Assembly: GCA_021775835.1 (NCBI GenBank)
Contig: JAJFHC010000103.1
Span: forward strand, 1-31,249
Direction of reading: 5' to 3'
DNA: 31,249 nucleotides
Origin: Hyphomicrobiales bacterium
GTDB taxonomy: Bacteria > Pseudomonadota > Alphaproteobacteria > Rhizobiales > JAJFHC01
Numbering within the stretch: position 1 is the stretch's first letter; each line of letters starts with the position of its first letter. Below the pieces are notes generated by a model that saw nothing but the letters and a program-made list of their open reading frames with translations, did not search any database and was not told the DNA's origin. A program made the translations under genes and the position numbers. Shown piece after piece: positions 1 to 8,209 of this stretch.

Positions 1-104
1 CCGGGTATCGCCGCCCGAAACTTTTGGTAGGCACGCATTATGCGAACTCCCGACACGCTGTACAAGAAGGCTCGGATGGAGGTCTCGAGACCGGGGTCGA
101 TCAT
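1..104 (-). CDS. Possible N-terminus of a truncated leftward gene
   Basis: An ATG on the minus strand at 104 opens a frame that stays open to the window edge, giving 34 codons beginning MIDPGLETSIRAFLYS. The residue mix looks protein-like and would be divergent to the TAXI gene. No clear ribosome site precedes the ATG. A competing reading is a plus-strand frame ending at about 113, so the call is weak. No family is recognised. Confidence 0.28.
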   Translation of the reverse strand, partial: MIDPGLETSIRAFLYSVSGVRIMRAYQKFRAAIP

Positions 105-207
105 CGGCTGAAGTGATCAATAAAGCATTAACCACGTCGCGATTTTGCCACATCGCGACCATCCCAGTGCCGCTTTCGAGGTGTGGTTGCAATGCAACAA
201 TGTCGCG

Positions 208-235
208 TTGATTCGAGACCTTTGCACCCTATACT
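208..235 (+). promoter_or_regulatory. Predicted sigma70-type promoter of the TAXI gene
   Basis: A -35 hexamer TTGATT (208-213) is separated by 16 bases from a -10 hexamer TATACT (230-235). Transcription would begin about seven bases later, at or next to the ATG at 242. No purine-rich ribosome site lies between, so the message may be leaderless. The hexamers are seen directly; the start site is inferred. Confidence 0.5.
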
Positions 236-241
236 GCGCCC

Positions 242-1387
242 ATGAAAAAACCGGTGGCCCCATCCCTTCGCAAGATGCCGAAGCTCACCCGTTCTCAGGT
301 GGCGAACTTCGTTCGTGTGCGCCGCAGGGTGCGCGGCACGAGGCGGTTGCTGCCGGCCACCATAATAACCGGCCTCGTGATTGTCGCAGGCATCGCTGTT
401 CTGCTGGTCATGCAGGGCCCGTCGATGGCGCCGGTGAAGGAGGCTGATGCGGCATTTTTCCAGATCAGCACTGCGTCCCCCGGAGGCACGTACTTCCCGA
501 TCGGGCGCACCCTGGGTTCAATGATCAGCCACCCGTCCGGTGCAGAACCCTGCCAGGTTGGCGGACGCTGTGGCGTTCCGGGACTGATCGCTACCACCAA
601 GGCGTCGCCGGGCTCAATTGCTAATGTGCGGCTCGTCAACGCCGGCGTGGTCGACTCCGCTCTGGCACAATCCGACATCGTCGCCTGGGCCTACCAGGGC
701 GAGCGCATGTTCGAAAAAGAAGGGTTCGCGATCAATCTGCGGGCCATCGCCAGTCTTTACCCTGAGGCCGTGCAACTGGTGGCAACCAGGGCGTCCGGTA
801 TCGCCCACATGAATGAGCTCAGGGGGAAACGCGTATCGATCGGCCGGGAAGGCTCCGGCACGCGCGCCGATGCCCTCCTGATCCTCGAAGCCTACGGCAT
901 GGAGCCTTCCGATCTCGTGCTTGTCGAGGTCGATGCGCTTGAGGCATCGGATCTGGTGCAGCGTGGCGAACTTGATGCCTTCTTCATCATTGCGGGAACA
1001 CCGTCGCTTGCCGTAACCGACCTGCTCGGACGGGTGGAGGCGACCCTGGTGCCGATTGATGGGCCGGAAGTCGAACAACTCCTGACCAACAACAAGTTCT
1101 TTGCCCGCGACGTCGTCAACGCGGAAGCCTACAAAGGCATCGGCGAAACCAAGACTGTATCTGTGCGCGCGCTGTGGATTACCCACGCCGGCGTCGATGA
1201 AAAACTCGTCAACGCAATCACCAAGGCCCTGTGGAGTGAGAACAATCGCAAGTCCCTGGATGAAGGGCATCCAAAGGCCCGCGAGATCAAGCTCCAGACC
1301 GCCCTCGACGGTGTGCCGCTGCCGCTCCATCGCGGCGCCCGGTCAGCCTACGTGGAATTGGGTGTCACTCTGCCCGAAGGTTTCTGA
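242..1387 (+). CDS. TAXI family TRAP transporter solute-binding protein
   Basis: This 381-residue protein has a basic N-terminus and a hydrophobic segment at about residues 36-57 that can act as signal anchor or signal peptide. The mature part opens with the TAXI-family signature ISTASPGGTYFPIG, followed by a segment on random-ligand sampling (LVNAGVVDSALAQSDIVAWA) and the typical RGKRVSIGREGSGTRADA loop. TAXI proteins bind small organic acids or amino acids in the periplasm and hand them to a fused TRAP permease. No permease gene lies beside it, so it is an orphan here. The first ATG has no ribosome site; another in-frame ATG at 275 is possible. The neighbours on the right are convergent, so it is probably monocistronic. 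The ligand cannot be told from sequence. Confidence 0.88.
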   Translation: MKKPVAPSLRKMPKLTRSQVANFVRVRRRVRGTRRLLPATIITGLVIVAGIAVLLVMQGPSMAPVKEADAAFFQISTASPGGTYFPIGRTLGSMISHPSGAEPCQVGGRCGVPGLIATTKASPGSIANVRLVNAGVVDSALAQSDIVAWAYQGERMFEKEGFAINLRAIASLYPEAVQLVATRASGIAHMNELRGKRVSIGREGSGTRADALLILEAYGMEPSDLVLVEVDALEASDLVQRGELDAFFIIAGTPSLAVTDLLGRVEATLVPIDGPEVEQLLTNNKFFARDVVNAEAYKGIGETKTVSVRALWITHAGVDEKLVNAITKALWSENNRKSLDEGHPKAREIKLQTALDGVPLPLHRGARSAYVELGVTLPEGF

Positions 1388-1416
1388 TTTGGCCGTTCTC
1401 AATGTTTGGAGCGGAA

Positions 1417-1443
1417 CGCGCGCGGAAAACCGCACACGCTTTT
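1417..1443 (+). terminator. Possible intrinsic terminator after the TAXI gene
   Basis: A GC-rich stem with an AAAA loop (arms 1417-1425 and 1430-1438, seven of nine positions paired) is followed by C and four T residues. It lies 30 bases after the TAXI stop and before the convergent LysR stop. The mismatches and short T run make it a moderate call. Confidence 0.38.
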
Positions 1444-1459
1444 CCTCGTTCCACTTCCG

Positions 1460-2353
1460 TCAACTGCCGAACGGATCTTGCGAAATCGATTTCAGCCAGC
1501 GCACAAATGTCTTGATGGCGGGCCGTTCCAATGTAGCGGGTAGGGCAACCGCGTAATAGGCAAATTGTGTCGGCCAGGCGGCCTCGCAGGCCTTGACCAG
1601 ACGCCCATCGGACAGTTCCTCGCGCACATAGACATCGTGAATCAACGCTAGTCCCTGGCCTTGCAGTGCAGCTTTCACAATCAGAAAATCATCCTTGAAG
1701 GAAGGGCCGAAACGCGCCTTTCCGATGTCAATGCCGCGAGCTTCACACCACAGATGCCAATCCGAACAGGCCAAGTGCGTGTCGCGCAAGAGTGGATAGT
1801 CCAGGCAATCCTCCGCTGTGTCGATCGGATCGCCCTTGCCGAGGAGGTCGGGACTTCCCACGACAATCAGCTCCGGTGAACTCAACCACTGGGTCGTGGT
1901 CCCGGGGTAAGCCCCAAGCCCATGACGTATAGCCAGATCGATCGGTTCGCTTCTCAGGTCCACCAGCCTCTGGTCGGTTTCGATCGAGACCTGAATCCGG
2001 GGATGGGTGACCGAGAACTCGCCCAGCCTGGGAACCAGGCAGGCATAGGCAAAGGTTGGTGCCGCACTGATCCGCACCTGCGATTCCGGCGGCGGTGCGA
2101 CGTGTTGTTCGTGGGCCGTTTCAATCGTCGAAAACGCCTGATTGATATCGAGCCACAAGGCCTCGCCGGCTTTGGTCAGGGCAATCCCTTTGCGGCTGCG
2201 TGTGAACAGGCGTTTGCCCGATCGCTCCTCGATTGCCCTGATGCGCTGGCTGACGGCACCGGGTGTTACACCGATTTCTTTTGCGGCATCGCGCATCGAA
2301 CCTGACCGGGCGACGATAAAAAAGGTGTAGAGATTCTGCAGCCGAATCGTCAT
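1460..2353 (-). CDS. LysR family transcriptional regulator (GcvA-like)
   Basis: The 297-residue protein starts MTIRLQNLYTFF and carries the N-terminal winged helix-turn-helix (GSMRDAAKEIGVTPGAVSQ, about residues 18-36) followed by the linker helix and a periplasmic-binding-like effector domain from about residue 90. The opening and the RLFTRSRKGIALTKAGEAL segment are typical of GcvA-type LysR proteins. The ATG at 2353 is preferred because it overlaps the dipeptidase stop in an ATGA junction, indicating translational coupling. A longer frame to 2398 would intrude into the dipeptidase. It probably regulates the dipeptidase operon or a nearby target; the inducer is unknown. Confidence 0.88.
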   Translation of the reverse strand: MTIRLQNLYTFFIVARSGSMRDAAKEIGVTPGAVSQRIRAIEERSGKRLFTRSRKGIALTKAGEALWLDINQAFSTIETAHEQHVAPPPESQVRISAAPTFAYACLVPRLGEFSVTHPRIQVSIETDQRLVDLRSEPIDLAIRHGLGAYPGTTTQWLSSPELIVVGSPDLLGKGDPIDTAEDCLDYPLLRDTHLACSDWHLWCEARGIDIGKARFGPSFKDDFLIVKAALQGQGLALIHDVYVREELSDGRLVKACEAAWPTQFAYYAVALPATLERPAIKTFVRWLKSISQDPFGS

Positions 2354-3402
2354 GCGTCCCAGGTAATGTCGAGCACCCTCAACCAGTTCTCGTGGCAAAG
2401 TTTGGCCATCAACGGGTCGTTGTAACCATGCGCCCGCATGGCGTCGCGCACTTTCGGCAGGCCCGAGGCATCGGTGATTTCTGCGGGTACCATGGCACCG
2501 TCGAAGTCCGACCCGAAGCCGACGCGGTCCTCTCCCAAAATTGTGATCAGGTGATCGAGATGGCGCAACATCTGATCCATCGATACGTCCGGGCGCATCC
2601 GGCCGTCATCGCGCAAGAATGCAGTTGCAAAATTCAGCCCCACCATGCCGTCGCTTTCGGCAATGGCGGCGAGTTGCTTGTCCGTCAGGTTGCGCGGATG
2701 GGGGCAGATCGCATGGACGTTGGAATGGGTTGCCACGAGCGGATGCCTGCTGCGCCGGGCGACATCCCAGAAACCGGCTTCGTTGAGGTGCGACAGATCG
2801 ATCATGATCCCCAGATCGTTGCATTTGTCCACGAGACGAAAGCCGTGCTCGGTCAGGCCGCCACCGATATCCGGTGAACTCGGATATCGGAAGGGCACGC
2901 CCTCGCCGAACACCGTTGGGCGGCTCCAGACAGGGCCAAGCGACCGAAGGCCGGTGCGATAGAGAACCTCAAGGGCGTGAAATTCCGGATCGATGGCTTC
3001 CGCACCCTCGATGTGCAAGATCGCTGCAATCGTGCCGGTCTCCAGGCTGGTCCGTAACTCTGACGTGCTGGTGCAGATTTTCAACGCGCCGAGCTCTTCC
3101 AGCCGGATCAGGATGGCGGTCTCGGCCATGACCACCTCCATGGCCTCTCGAACACCAATGGCTTCGGGCAGGGGCAGGTCATAAGCCGGTTCGTCCATCT
3201 TGGCATAAATCGAGTCTTCCTCTGACGGTGACGGAACCCAAACGGCAAAAAAACCCCCGCCAAGAGAGCCCGACCTGGCTTTGACAAGATCAATATGACC
3301 GTCGCCGTCCTCCATGAACGTCTCCGCCGCCGCAATGCCGCCGGCCATGTACAGTCTCGTCAGAACATCGTTGTGTCCGTCAAAAATCGGCAGATCGGGC
3401 AT
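2350..3402 (-). CDS. Membrane dipeptidase family (peptidase M19)
   Basis: The 350-residue protein has the M19 metal-binding landmarks in order: FDGHNDVL at the N-terminus (His10 and Asp12), HIEGAEAID (bridging glutamate), DLSHLNEAGFWDV and VATHSNVHAICPHPRNLTD (two further histidines), and GFGSDFDGA near the C-terminus. Members are zinc enzymes that hydrolyse dipeptides, often those with D-residues or dehydro residues; bacterial forms are usually cytoplasmic. No signal peptide is seen. A GGGAG ribosome site lies about ten bases before the ATG. It is the first gene of a two-gene leftward operon with the LysR gene. Exact substrate is not predictable. Confidence 0.9.
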   Translation of the reverse strand: MPDLPIFDGHNDVLTRLYMAGGIAAAETFMEDGDGHIDLVKARSGSLGGGFFAVWVPSPSEEDSIYAKMDEPAYDLPLPEAIGVREAMEVVMAETAILIRLEELGALKICTSTSELRTSLETGTIAAILHIEGAEAIDPEFHALEVLYRTGLRSLGPVWSRPTVFGEGVPFRYPSSPDIGGGLTEHGFRLVDKCNDLGIMIDLSHLNEAGFWDVARRSRHPLVATHSNVHAICPHPRNLTDKQLAAIAESDGMVGLNFATAFLRDDGRMRPDVSMDQMLRHLDHLITILGEDRVGFGSDFDGAMVPAEITDASGLPKVRDAMRAHGYNDPLMAKLCHENWLRVLDITWDA

Positions 3403-3735
3403 CGAGGCGGTTCTCCCAGCAACGTCGTTGAGTGGTTGTGGATCAGACTTTCCGCCGATAGGTTCAAGAATGCAAGAGGAGGTTCGAGGGCTTAAACGGG
3501 CGCACCTTGGAGAACTGTATCAGTCCACATGGGATCGGCGTGATCGCTGAGTGCTTTTGAGTCCCACATATGCAATTGCAACGTCGCAACGCCGGCGCGT
3601 AGTATCATCTGACAGAAGTAACGGATGAAATTTAGGGTGGGGGAATCCGGACTGGTCCGGTGATCGAGGTCTCCGGCGCCGCGTTCCGCGTTTTTGCCAG
3701 GGGCGTTGTTCCGATCGGCCCGCAGCGGCGTATCA
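3403..3735. other. Intergenic region between dipeptidase and TIR operons
   Basis: These 333 bases separate two divergent genes and hold no convincing frame. They must carry both promoters. A weak rightward candidate is TTGCAA (3576-3581) with TAGTAT (3600-3605), 18 bases apart. A perfect short inverted repeat follows at 3647-3660. The base composition near 3560-3640 is more AT-rich than the flanking genes. Confidence 0.5.
3647..3660. repeat. Inverted repeat upstream of the TIR operon
   Basis: CCGGAC-TG-GTCCGG is a perfect 6-2-6 inverted repeat, 75 bases before the TIR start. It could be an operator or a 5' leader hairpin. Function is not shown by sequence. Confidence 0.4.
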
Positions 3736-6153
3736 ATGCATTATTCTGCTTTCATTTCCTATCGCCGTTCCGATGGCACCAAGACGGCGAACTGGCTGCG
3801 TGATGCGCTCCAGTCATATCGCCTGCCCAAGACACTCCGCGACGAGCATCCCGAAAAGTTACGGATATTCCTGGATACCGCCTATGAGCGCGGTGCTCAT
3901 CATTTTTACGAAAAGACAATTCAGCCTGCCCTGATGGCGGCAGAGTACCTGATTGTCCTTGCCACCCCTGATGCGGTTTCGCGGGCCGGGCCGGTCCAGG
4001 ATGACTGGATGGCACGGGAGATCAGGGATTTCTCTCAAGGCCCGAATGCGGAAAATGTGATTGTGGTGCGCGCGGCCGGCGATTTCGACGGGCCACTTCC
4101 CGGAAACCTCTCCGAGATCTATCCGAACGCACAGATCATTGATCTGCGCGGCGTCACGGATCTGAATTTCTTCAACTTCGGGCGCAGCGCCTTTTTCGAC
4201 AATGAGAAGATCAAGATCGTTGCCGCCCTGCACGACGTGCCGCTCATTAGAATGCCAATCCTGCGTCGAGAAGCGGAAAGGCGGCGGCAGGCAAGGCTCG
4301 GCCTCTTTACTGGTATCGGTGTCGCGGCGATCTCGCTGTCGGTCGGGTTGTCGATATATTCGATCAGGGCCCAGATACTCGGACAAAGTTCGATCGATGA
4401 AAGTTTGGTCAGCGCGGAGGCCATCGTCAAGGATGTTTCCCAGAGACTGTGGACCGAAAAGAAATTCAAACGACCGGGCGATCCGGCCATTCGCGCTGCC
4501 TGCCAGGTGGCAAATCGCCTGGCGGTCAGGGCAACGCAGGAGAGAAGCCAGAGTGTTATGGCTTTGTGCGACATGGAGTATGCTATCCAGACCGCACCGC
4601 AGCGCAACCCCGACCCTGATGTTCCCTACTTCGCCGGAGCCGAGCTGACAAGGCTCGCCAAACTCGGCGAGACTCTATTTCGGGAACACGCCAAACTGGA
4701 CCTTGACGAGGTTCAGCGGCGAGCGCAACTGGCCCTCAGTACCCTGAAGTTCAGACATCGATTCCACTTCACGAAAGTGCTGGAAAAACACGATACCGAG
4801 ATAGCCCTTGCCTCTGAAATTGCCGAAGTCCTGACAAAACGGGCAACCGGTGCCACCGATGACGACGATCGGCAGGCGGCGGCAAGGGCGGCGTTCGACT
4901 GGCAGGTTCTGGTGGTCGACGAAACACTGAAACGAGCCAGTGCACTGGAGAAATCCAAGAGCCGCGCATTCCTGATCGAAGCACTGGATGCGCCGTTCGG
5001 CACGCAAGCCGTTGTAGAAAAGCTGATCGCGCTCACGAAGTTTGCGCCGGAAAACACATCCGACTACTTCAGCACATTGCATCTGATCGCCGACATGCAG
5101 GGGACGTTTCTGGTCGACGAAGGCAAACATGAAGAGGCATCCGAAAAGTACCGTGCATCACTAGAGTATCTGAAAAAGAGTTCGGCGGACGCCTTGAAGA
5201 GTCCAACGCCGTGGGAGATGATCCAGCGCTGGGATATCCTGGCCAAACTGAACAAGATCGACTTCAGGGAACGCGGCTTCCAGGACCGCTACCGGCCGCT
5301 GAATGCGATCTTCCTGGAAATTCTTCAACAGGAAAAGCGTTTGGGTAATGAACAACACCCGAACCAGGAAAACTTCTGGGAGATCCGGAACCGTGTGGTT
5401 GAAGATCTTCACCTGATTCTCGACGACATGCGTCGCGATGCCAGAAAGCGTGCCGGGGCAAAGGAGCTTTCGGCGGCGCACACCGGTTTGTCGAAAGAGG
5501 TCGAATGGCGGGAGAAGCTCTATCGGAATACCGGCGATACCCGTGACTGGGCAAAGCTCTTTGTCATGATCGGGGAACAGGTGCTCGCGGGAATCGACAC
5601 CGATTTGGGAAATCACAGGCAAGCCGAAGACCGGCGCATACGCTTCCACAAGAAGTTTCGTTCGATGGACCTGAACAACCGGTCTCTGGATGGACAACAG
5701 TATCTGGATTTTGACGCGTCCCGGCGGGCGGTATCAAGGGCGCACTACAACCACCTCGACAGGCTTCGCACTGAGGCAGCCAAGGCTATCGAAAATGGTG
5801 ACCACGGGCAGGCCATCGCGAAACTGGTCGACCTGCAAACCGATGACAGGACCTGGGATCTGGCGAACGGCGCTTTTTCAGAGACCGGCCGGGTCTACAC
5901 AGCCGAAATCGGTTTCATGCTGGCTGACAGTCTCGACGCCGTGGGCCAGCGGCCCCAGGGCGACCGTGTCCGCACGCGCGTGGTCCGCGAGTTGTTGCCG
6001 CTGGTCAACAAGAACAACCTTTCTGAAGACTGGCTGGGCCGGGCGAAGAAGATTTGGAGCCGCGCAACCGAATGGATGGCGGAGCGGGGCATCGATCAGA
6101 ATACTCTTGAGCCGATCGTCGATATCGCACCGTTTGAGGACATCGAGCGATGA
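3736..6153 (+). CDS. Membrane-anchored TIR-domain protein with large helical C-terminal domain
   Basis: The 805-residue protein begins MHYSAFISYRRSDG, the first strand of a TIR domain (about residues 1-170). Residues 45-53 (FLDTAYERG) correspond to the BB-loop region, and the WMAREI segment (Trp91, Glu95) matches the W-x3-E helix carrying the catalytic glutamate in NADase-type TIR domains. A basic stretch, RREAERRRQAR (177-187), precedes one hydrophobic span at 188-210, so the positive-inside rule puts the TIR domain in the cytoplasm and the remaining 595 residues outside. That part is rich in charged helices, some TPR-like, and has only two cysteines (256 and 278). The ATG at 3736 is preferred over a TTG at 3694 because the TIR strand starts there; its ribosome site is weak. 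Its stop overlaps the next start (ATGA). TIR enzymes degrade or rearrange NAD in immunity or signalling; that role here is inferred. Confidence 0.85.
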   Translation: MHYSAFISYRRSDGTKTANWLRDALQSYRLPKTLRDEHPEKLRIFLDTAYERGAHHFYEKTIQPALMAAEYLIVLATPDAVSRAGPVQDDWMAREIRDFSQGPNAENVIVVRAAGDFDGPLPGNLSEIYPNAQIIDLRGVTDLNFFNFGRSAFFDNEKIKIVAALHDVPLIRMPILRREAERRRQARLGLFTGIGVAAISLSVGLSIYSIRAQILGQSSIDESLVSAEAIVKDVSQRLWTEKKFKRPGDPAIRAACQVANRLAVRATQERSQSVMALCDMEYAIQTAPQRNPDPDVPYFAGAELTRLAKLGETLFREHAKLDLDEVQRRAQLALSTLKFRHRFHFTKVLEKHDTEIALASEIAEVLTKRATGATDDDDRQAAARAAFDWQVLVVDETLKRASALEKSKSRAFLIEALDAPFGTQAVVEKLIALTKFAPENTSDYFSTLHLIADMQGTFLVDEGKHEEASEKYRASLEYLKKSSADALKSPTPWEMIQRWDILAKLNKIDFRERGFQDRYRPLNAIFLEILQQEKRLGNEQHPNQENFWEIRNRVVEDLHLILDDMRRDARKRAGAKELSAAHTGLSKEVEWREKLYRNTGDTRDWAKLFVMIGEQVLAGIDTDLGNHRQAEDRRIRFHKKFRSMDLNNRSLDGQQYLDFDASRRAVSRAHYNHLDRLRTEAAKAIENGDHGQAIAKLVDLQTDDRTWDLANGAFSETGRVYTAEIGFMLADSLDAVGQRPQGDRVRTRVVRELLPLVNKNNLSEDWLGRAKKIWSRATEWMAERGIDQNTLEPIVDIAPFEDIER

Positions 6154-6686
6154 TCCGTGGTTTTGCAATAGGCATCTTGATCACGACAACGGTCTTCTGG
6201 ACTGTCTATGGTCTGGTAGGCTTTCTGGCGCCGGTGCCCTGGAAGCGTGTCTCGACATCCTACTTTTCCGTGAGCTTTCCATCTGAGTGGGACTGCAGGT
6301 TCGCCGGCACCGAATACATCTGCAGACAACAGGACGAACAGGGTGCAAGGGAGGCTCTCGCAATCACAGCGGCCAAGGTTGTCGGACCATCCGATACGAT
6401 GGAGGATTATGAGAAACACCTGAACACGCAACGCGACGGCGTTCGGAAAGACAACGTCCCCTACAAATCTGAGATCATCGAGGTCAGCCGCCGCCAGATC
6501 AATGGTCATCACTGGGTCGTGGGCAAACATCTCGGATCGGAGATCCCGTCCTTTGAGACGCACTATTTTGCAACGGTGTACAAGGATCTCGCCATCCTGG
6601 TCACATTCTCATTCCACGAGGACAAGACTTCACTGTACAAAGACATGGGAGAGCGTGTTGCCGAGTCGATCGAGATCGTGTGGTAA
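6150..6686 (+). CDS. Small membrane-anchored partner of the TIR protein, unknown function
   Basis: This 178-residue protein starts within the TIR stop codon (ATGA), so the two are translationally coupled. A hydrophobic segment at about residues 4-27 forms a signal anchor or signal peptide. The remainder, from about 36, reads YFSVSFPSEWDCRF and then alternates beta-like and helical segments, ending in a helix and short strand (AESIEIVW). This layout resembles PsbP/DUF1795-like folds, a resemblance by eye only. It has exactly two cysteines (49 and 58) close together, suited to a disulfide outside the cytoplasm. No enzyme motif is seen. Likely roles are ligand sensing, or assembly with the extracytoplasmic part of the TIR protein; both are inferences. 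Confidence 0.75.
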   Translation: MIRGFAIGILITTTVFWTVYGLVGFLAPVPWKRVSTSYFSVSFPSEWDCRFAGTEYICRQQDEQGAREALAITAAKVVGPSDTMEDYEKHLNTQRDGVRKDNVPYKSEIIEVSRRQINGHHWVVGKHLGSEIPSFETHYFATVYKDLAILVTFSFHEDKTSLYKDMGERVAESIEIVW

Positions 6687-6772
6687 TACCAACGGCGCAA
6701 CTGGCTTAGCACGAAGTGGATGATGCGCAGGCCAGAAGGTGCAGCTCCAGTGCCACGGTCGCGCAGTCGTCG

Positions 6773-7093
6773 TCACATCTTCATCGGCGCTAGCGCCTGC
6801 AGATGATCCATGAACGGTCGCCCGTCATAAGGTGTATGTGAGTCAATCGGTTCCGTCACGATGTCGTCGAAATTCAGGTCGAGTACGGTCGCACGCTCAT
6901 GGGCGAGGGGCGGCTCGCAGAAGCACATCTCGCTCCATTCGACTTGACCTTCGTTGCTGACAACTGCGCGTTTCATGGCAGCCACCATCTCCGGCCCGTC
7001 AGGGCGCTGGTTGCCGACCGAGCCATCGGTGAGTTTCGTGAGAAAGTCTGCGGCCGTATTGTCACGAAAACGGGCGGTGACATGATAGATCAT
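6773..7093 (-). CDS. Hypothetical small protein (106 residues)
   Basis: The frame starts MIYHVTARFRDNTAADFLTKL, with a GGGAG ribosome site ten bases before the ATG, and ends APMKM. It has no signal peptide or membrane segment. The opening strand-helix pattern and compact size recall single-domain alpha/beta-barrel-like proteins. It has one closely spaced Cys pair (MCFCEPP). It lies 33 bases downstream of the EamA gene on the opposite side of its stop and on the same strand, so it could be cotranscribed after it. I do not recognise the family. Confidence 0.7.
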   Translation of the reverse strand: MIYHVTARFRDNTAADFLTKLTDGSVGNQRPDGPEMVAAMKRAVVSNEGQVEWSEMCFCEPPLAHERATVLDLNFDDIVTEPIDSHTPYDGRPFMDHLQALAPMKM

Positions 7094-7126
7094 TGCTGCA
7101 TTACTCCCTGAGGTTTGTGTATTCGT

Positions 7127-8209
7127 TCAATCAGGCTGGTCATACTGATCGTGGCTGTCGGACGAGTGCAGCAAACCATCGGTAGGGCTGCCCGGAACAA
7201 AGACGACGCCGGCGGTCGGTGCCGGTTCGCTCGGCCTTCTGGCCTGCTGGATCTCGCGATAACCAAGATAGAGGCCACTGCCGGCGATCATGACCATGCC
7301 CGCCATCGTATGCCAGCCGGGAATTTCGTTCCAGCCAAGATAGCCCATCAGCGCGGCAATCGGCAGGTAGGAGTAATCGAAAGGCGCAATCAGACTGGCA
7401 TTGGCGATCTGGTAGGCGCGTGAAATCAGCGTGTAGGCCGCCATGCCGACGACGCCGAGCAACAGTAAAATGAGAAGATTGTTGGGATCCGGGACTTCCC
7501 AGTTCCAGTGGATGTGTCGGAATTCCGGTCCCAGTTCGAATACCTGATTGATCATAAAGCCCAGGGGAATGATGAACACACCGGCAAGGGTGATGGTGTA
7601 GAGGCCGAGCGTCAGGCTGGTTTCCCGATCCCCGATCCGACGTGCGATGATCTGGGAGATCGAATAGGTGATCGCACAGATGAACGGCAGCAAGGCAATT
7701 GCACTGAAGCTTTCACCCGTTGGGTTCATGGCAATCACCACGCCGACAAAGCCGACGATCAGGCAGCACATTCGCCTGACTCCAACTGTCTCGCCGAGGA
7801 ACACGACAGCCAGCAACGCCGTGAACAGGGGCGCGGAAAAGAAGATGGTCGTTAGCGCCGCCAGGCCCATGAAGGGGAAGGCGGTGTAGAACATCGAGAA
7901 CCCGCAGGCAAACAGCAGCGCCCGCACCATGTGCAGCGGCCACAAGGGGCTGAACAACCGGTGTTTTCCACCCAGCAGCAGAATGGTCGGCACCAAAATC
8001 AACACGGTGACAAAGGCCCGTGCCAGGATCAGCATCCAGACGGTGAAATCACCGAGCAGCGCCTTCATCATGCCGTCCTGAAAAGCGAAGAGCAGAGTCC
8101 CCAGCTCGATGCACACGATGCCGGCAATGGCCCGCGAGTTGCCGGTGTCGGCAACGGGAGTTGAGATTGCCATGAACCCGATCGGTCCCTTCTGAGGTTT
8201 GTCTGACAT
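7127..8209 (-). CDS. DMT superfamily transporter with two EamA domains
   Basis: About 360 residues with some ten hydrophobic helices arranged as two EamA repeats. The first repeat opens IAGIVCIELGTLLFAFQDGMMKALLG, and the second has the typical ending FDYSYLPIAALMGYLGWNEIPGWHTMAGMVMIAGSGLYLGYRE. EamA proteins are inner-membrane exporters of amino acids or other metabolites. The start is uncertain: ATG at 8209 (MSDKPQKG) is chosen, with ATG 8173 as an alternative that has an AAGGGA site upstream. A longer frame to 8338 has a non-transporter-like N-terminus and is rejected. The C-terminal 30 residues are hydrophilic. The gene is divergent from the amidohydrolase; a functional link is only suggested. 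Confidence 0.85.
   Translation of the reverse strand: MSDKPQKGPIGFMAISTPVADTGNSRAIAGIVCIELGTLLFAFQDGMMKALLGDFTVWMLILARAFVTVLILVPTILLLGGKHRLFSPLWPLHMVRALLFACGFSMFYTAFPFMGLAALTTIFFSAPLFTALLAVVFLGETVGVRRMCCLIVGFVGVVIAMNPTGESFSAIALLPFICAITYSISQIIARRIGDRETSLTLGLYTITLAGVFIIPLGFMINQVFELGPEFRHIHWNWEVPDPNNLLILLLLGVVGMAAYTLISRAYQIANASLIAPFDYSYLPIAALMGYLGWNEIPGWHTMAGMVMIAGSGLYLGYREIQQARRPSEPAPTAGVVFVPGSPTDGLLHSSDSHDQYDQPD

Noticed and set aside
614..1330. A 238-codon minus-strand frame within the TAXI gene
   Set aside because: The opposite strand encodes a complete TAXI protein with family motifs; this frame is a by-product of codon bias.
3736..6686. Reading the TIR pair as part of a larger defence island
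   Set aside because: Neither side carries restriction, toxin-antitoxin, CRISPR, phage or integrase genes. The neighbours are metabolic, so only the pair itself can be proposed.
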